14,397 nt of DNA from a bacterium (lineage in GTDB: Bacteria > Patescibacteriota > Saccharimonadia > Saccharimonadales > HK-STAS-PATE-42): the NCBI GenBank assembly GCA_029781075.1, contig JAKOXJ010000072.1, positions 1 to 14,397 on the forward strand, written 5' to 3'. The position numbers and the translations under genes are program-made. The notes beneath the pieces were generated by a model. That model was not told the DNA's origin, searched no databases, and worked only from the letters and a program-made list of their open reading frames with translations. Of this stretch, positions 13,005 through 14,397 are shown piece after piece. The stretch's first letter is position 1, and the number at the start of each line of letters is the position of its first letter.

Positions 13005-14345
13005 ATGATTAAATCTAAATTATCACCCACACTTGAATCGGACGAATACAGCTACTTCTTTACAATGCTTACGGATAAGTACGAGCCCCTCAATAAGAGG
13101 TGGCAAGAAGGTCTAGAAAAGCGTTTCAATAAACCTTTTAAGCCCATACACATACTTCCCTTTCACCATAATAGTAACTTTGCAGAGGATAATTTTGTCG
13201 TATTTAATGCTAGGTTTGAAGAACTAAGCAAGAAAATGAATAGGACAGACATAATTCCTCTCATCTATCCAGAGGAGCTAAATAGGCAGTTTTCCGAGTC
13301 CAAATTCATAAATGACCTAGTAAAGAAGCTGGCGAAGAAACAGGGTAAGGTATTCATCTTAAGTTTTACAGACGTGTGGCTAGATGTGGATGATCCGAAC
13401 GTCGTACTACTTGGGCCAGATAATAAAGTTGCCTCTTTTTACGATGCAAAACTTGAGCATACAAAAACATTCAAGAAGCTTGGGATGGAGACCATAAAAT
13501 CAAAAGTCTACAAAGACTTTGATGAGCTACTAAATAGACATAAAGACTACCCTTTCTTCCTATCTGCTACTTATTCCTCTGGGGGTACTGAAAGCAAAGC
13601 AATATTCACTGCAGAAGACTTGAACGCCTACTATCCGAGTCTACGTCCAATTAATAAAAAGCACCCCCTTATAGCCGCTGAGCTTATCGATGATATAGTC
13701 TCAGCTCCTAATACTACAGCCATCATAACTGGTGAGGGGCAGACACTGGTCATAAGTATATCTGATCAAATCTTAAGAAATAACCAGTATATGGGGAATA
13801 TATACCCATCTAAGCTTAGTCAGATAAAGCGTAAGATTATATCTGAGATGACGCTAAAAGTAGGCGACTACTTATCTAAGCAGGGCTACCGAGGTCTTTT
13901 CGGTATGGATTTCTTGATTACTAAATCTGGTAAATGCTACCCCGTAGATTTAAACCCCCGAAGACAGGGCGGATATTACTGTGTTGCGATGTCATCAAAG
14001 GTGGATTTGATAGAGCTGGAACTCGCTACTATATTTGGCGAACCTATTCCAAAACTTAAATATAAAGACTTCCAATGTGATTATTGTTGGGCACACAGCA
14101 AATTGACACCCTACTTCTCAAATATGAAGATTCTTGAAGAAGTTAAAGAAGGTGACCCTTTAGGACCGTTCAAGAACATAGGTGAATCATATAAAGCAAT
14201 CTATTACCCTAAAGACTACGTACTAATAGTTGGTAACCCTGGATTCTACTTAACTAGCGGAGAATCTTATAAGGATGTCAAAGCTAAATTATTCTATGAA
14301 ACTGAGAAAACTATATCAGATAGCTACGAGCTTTACGAAGGTTAA
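13005..14345 (+). CDS. ATP-grasp ligase
   Basis: A 446-residue protein whose second half is an ATP-grasp fold. It has a glycine-rich flexible loop YSSGGTES near 190-197, an acidic hinge AAELIDD near 225-230, and the metal/ATP site GLFGMD302-FLI followed by YPVD315-L-N317-P-R319. ATP-grasp enzymes activate a carboxylate as an acyl phosphate and couple it to an amine or thiol, often joining amino acids. The first 150 residues form an unassigned N-terminal domain. After the ATP site is an unusual tail with CDYCWAHSK near 364-372. It is the last gene of the radical SAM-carbamoyltransferase-ligase run, 24 bases after the previous stop. Its stop overlaps the stop of a possible convergent gene. The substrates are unknown. 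Confidence 0.85.
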   Translation: MIKSKLSPTLESDEYSYFFTMLTDKYEPLNKRWQEGLEKRFNKPFKPIHILPFHHNSNFAEDNFVVFNARFEELSKKMNRTDIIPLIYPEELNRQFSESKFINDLVKKLAKKQGKVFILSFTDVWLDVDDPNVVLLGPDNKVASFYDAKLEHTKTFKKLGMETIKSKVYKDFDELLNRHKDYPFFLSATYSSGGTESKAIFTAEDLNAYYPSLRPINKKHPLIAAELIDDIVSAPNTTAIITGEGQTLVISISDQILRNNQYMGNIYPSKLSQIKRKIISEMTLKVGDYLSKQGYRGLFGMDFLITKSGKCYPVDLNPRRQGGYYCVAMSSKVDLIELELATIFGEPIPKLKYKDFQCDYCWAHSKLTPYFSNMKILEEVKEGDPLGPFKNIGESYKAIYYPKDYVLIVGNPGFYLTSGESYKDVKAKLFYETEKTISDSYELYEG

Positions 14346-14397
14346 AGAAGTTCACTAGATAGATTAAATAGTTCAGCTAAATTCTTGATCTTATAAT
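14342..14397 (-). CDS. Possible C-terminal end of a convergent gene
   Basis: On the minus strand the frame is open from the window edge to a TAA at 14344-14342 and encodes a plausible protein end, YKIKNLAELFNLSSELL. The stop overlaps that of the ATP-grasp gene by a few bases, like other convergent pairs in this window. With only 17 codons visible it could be chance. Confidence 0.35.
   Translation of the reverse strand, partial: YKIKNLAELFNLSSELL

Noticed and set aside
1..14397. CRISPR array, insertion sequence or long direct repeats
   Set aside because: No regularly spaced repeats, no transposase and no terminal inverted repeats were seen; the only mobility trace is the recombinase stump.

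Overview
The window reads like part of a small, streamlined bacterial genome, most likely a Patescibacteria/CPR member and plausibly Saccharibacteria (TM7). Support for this is a VirB4-type ATPase directly behind a TraC-like partner, very short intergenic gaps, AT-rich codon use, a membrane-anchored peptide-binding protein, and a core of compact housekeeping genes. This is inference from gene content; no marker gene fixes the lineage. All sixteen complete genes end in TAA or TAG and none ends in TGA.

Layout. Positions 1-1914 (minus strand): rpmH, rnpA, a TraC-like protein and the start of a VirB4-like ATPase, with a hairpin-rich spacer at 1168-1336. Positions 1997-5080 (plus): trhO (tRNA U34 hydroxylation), secG, and an oligopeptide-type solute-binding protein. 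Positions 5077-6654 (minus): xth (exonuclease III) followed by a degenerate NAD(P)H-hydrate dehydratase-like protein. Positions 6721-8350 (plus): three tandem, head-to-tail genes for diverged members of one unrecognised family, sharing an N-terminal VH motif and a central HGxYxxxC motif. Then ruvA (minus), tRNA-Phe(GAA) and tRNA-Gly(GCC) (plus), and a rho-independent terminator.

Immediately after the tRNA pair is the C-terminal stump of a serine recombinase (minus), which marks an old integration site. Beyond it, and reaching close to the window edge, is what looks like a transferred small-molecule biosynthesis cluster. It has an FAD-dependent monooxygenase-like protein (minus), then divergently a radical SAM enzyme, an aspartate-carbamoyltransferase homologue that has lost key catalytic and aspartate-binding residues, and an ATP-grasp ligase (plus). 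The radical SAM and carbamoyltransferase genes overlap by 11 bases. Together the four suggest carbamoylation or ligation of an amino-acid-like precursor combined with radical and flavin chemistry. The product is unknown.

The most interesting items are the tandem HGxYxxxC family, the cluster with its altered carbamoyltransferase, and a tRNA-Gly whose G19-C56 elbow pair is replaced by U19-A56. Several promoters are extended -10 elements sitting so close to the start codon that the messages should be leaderless or nearly so.
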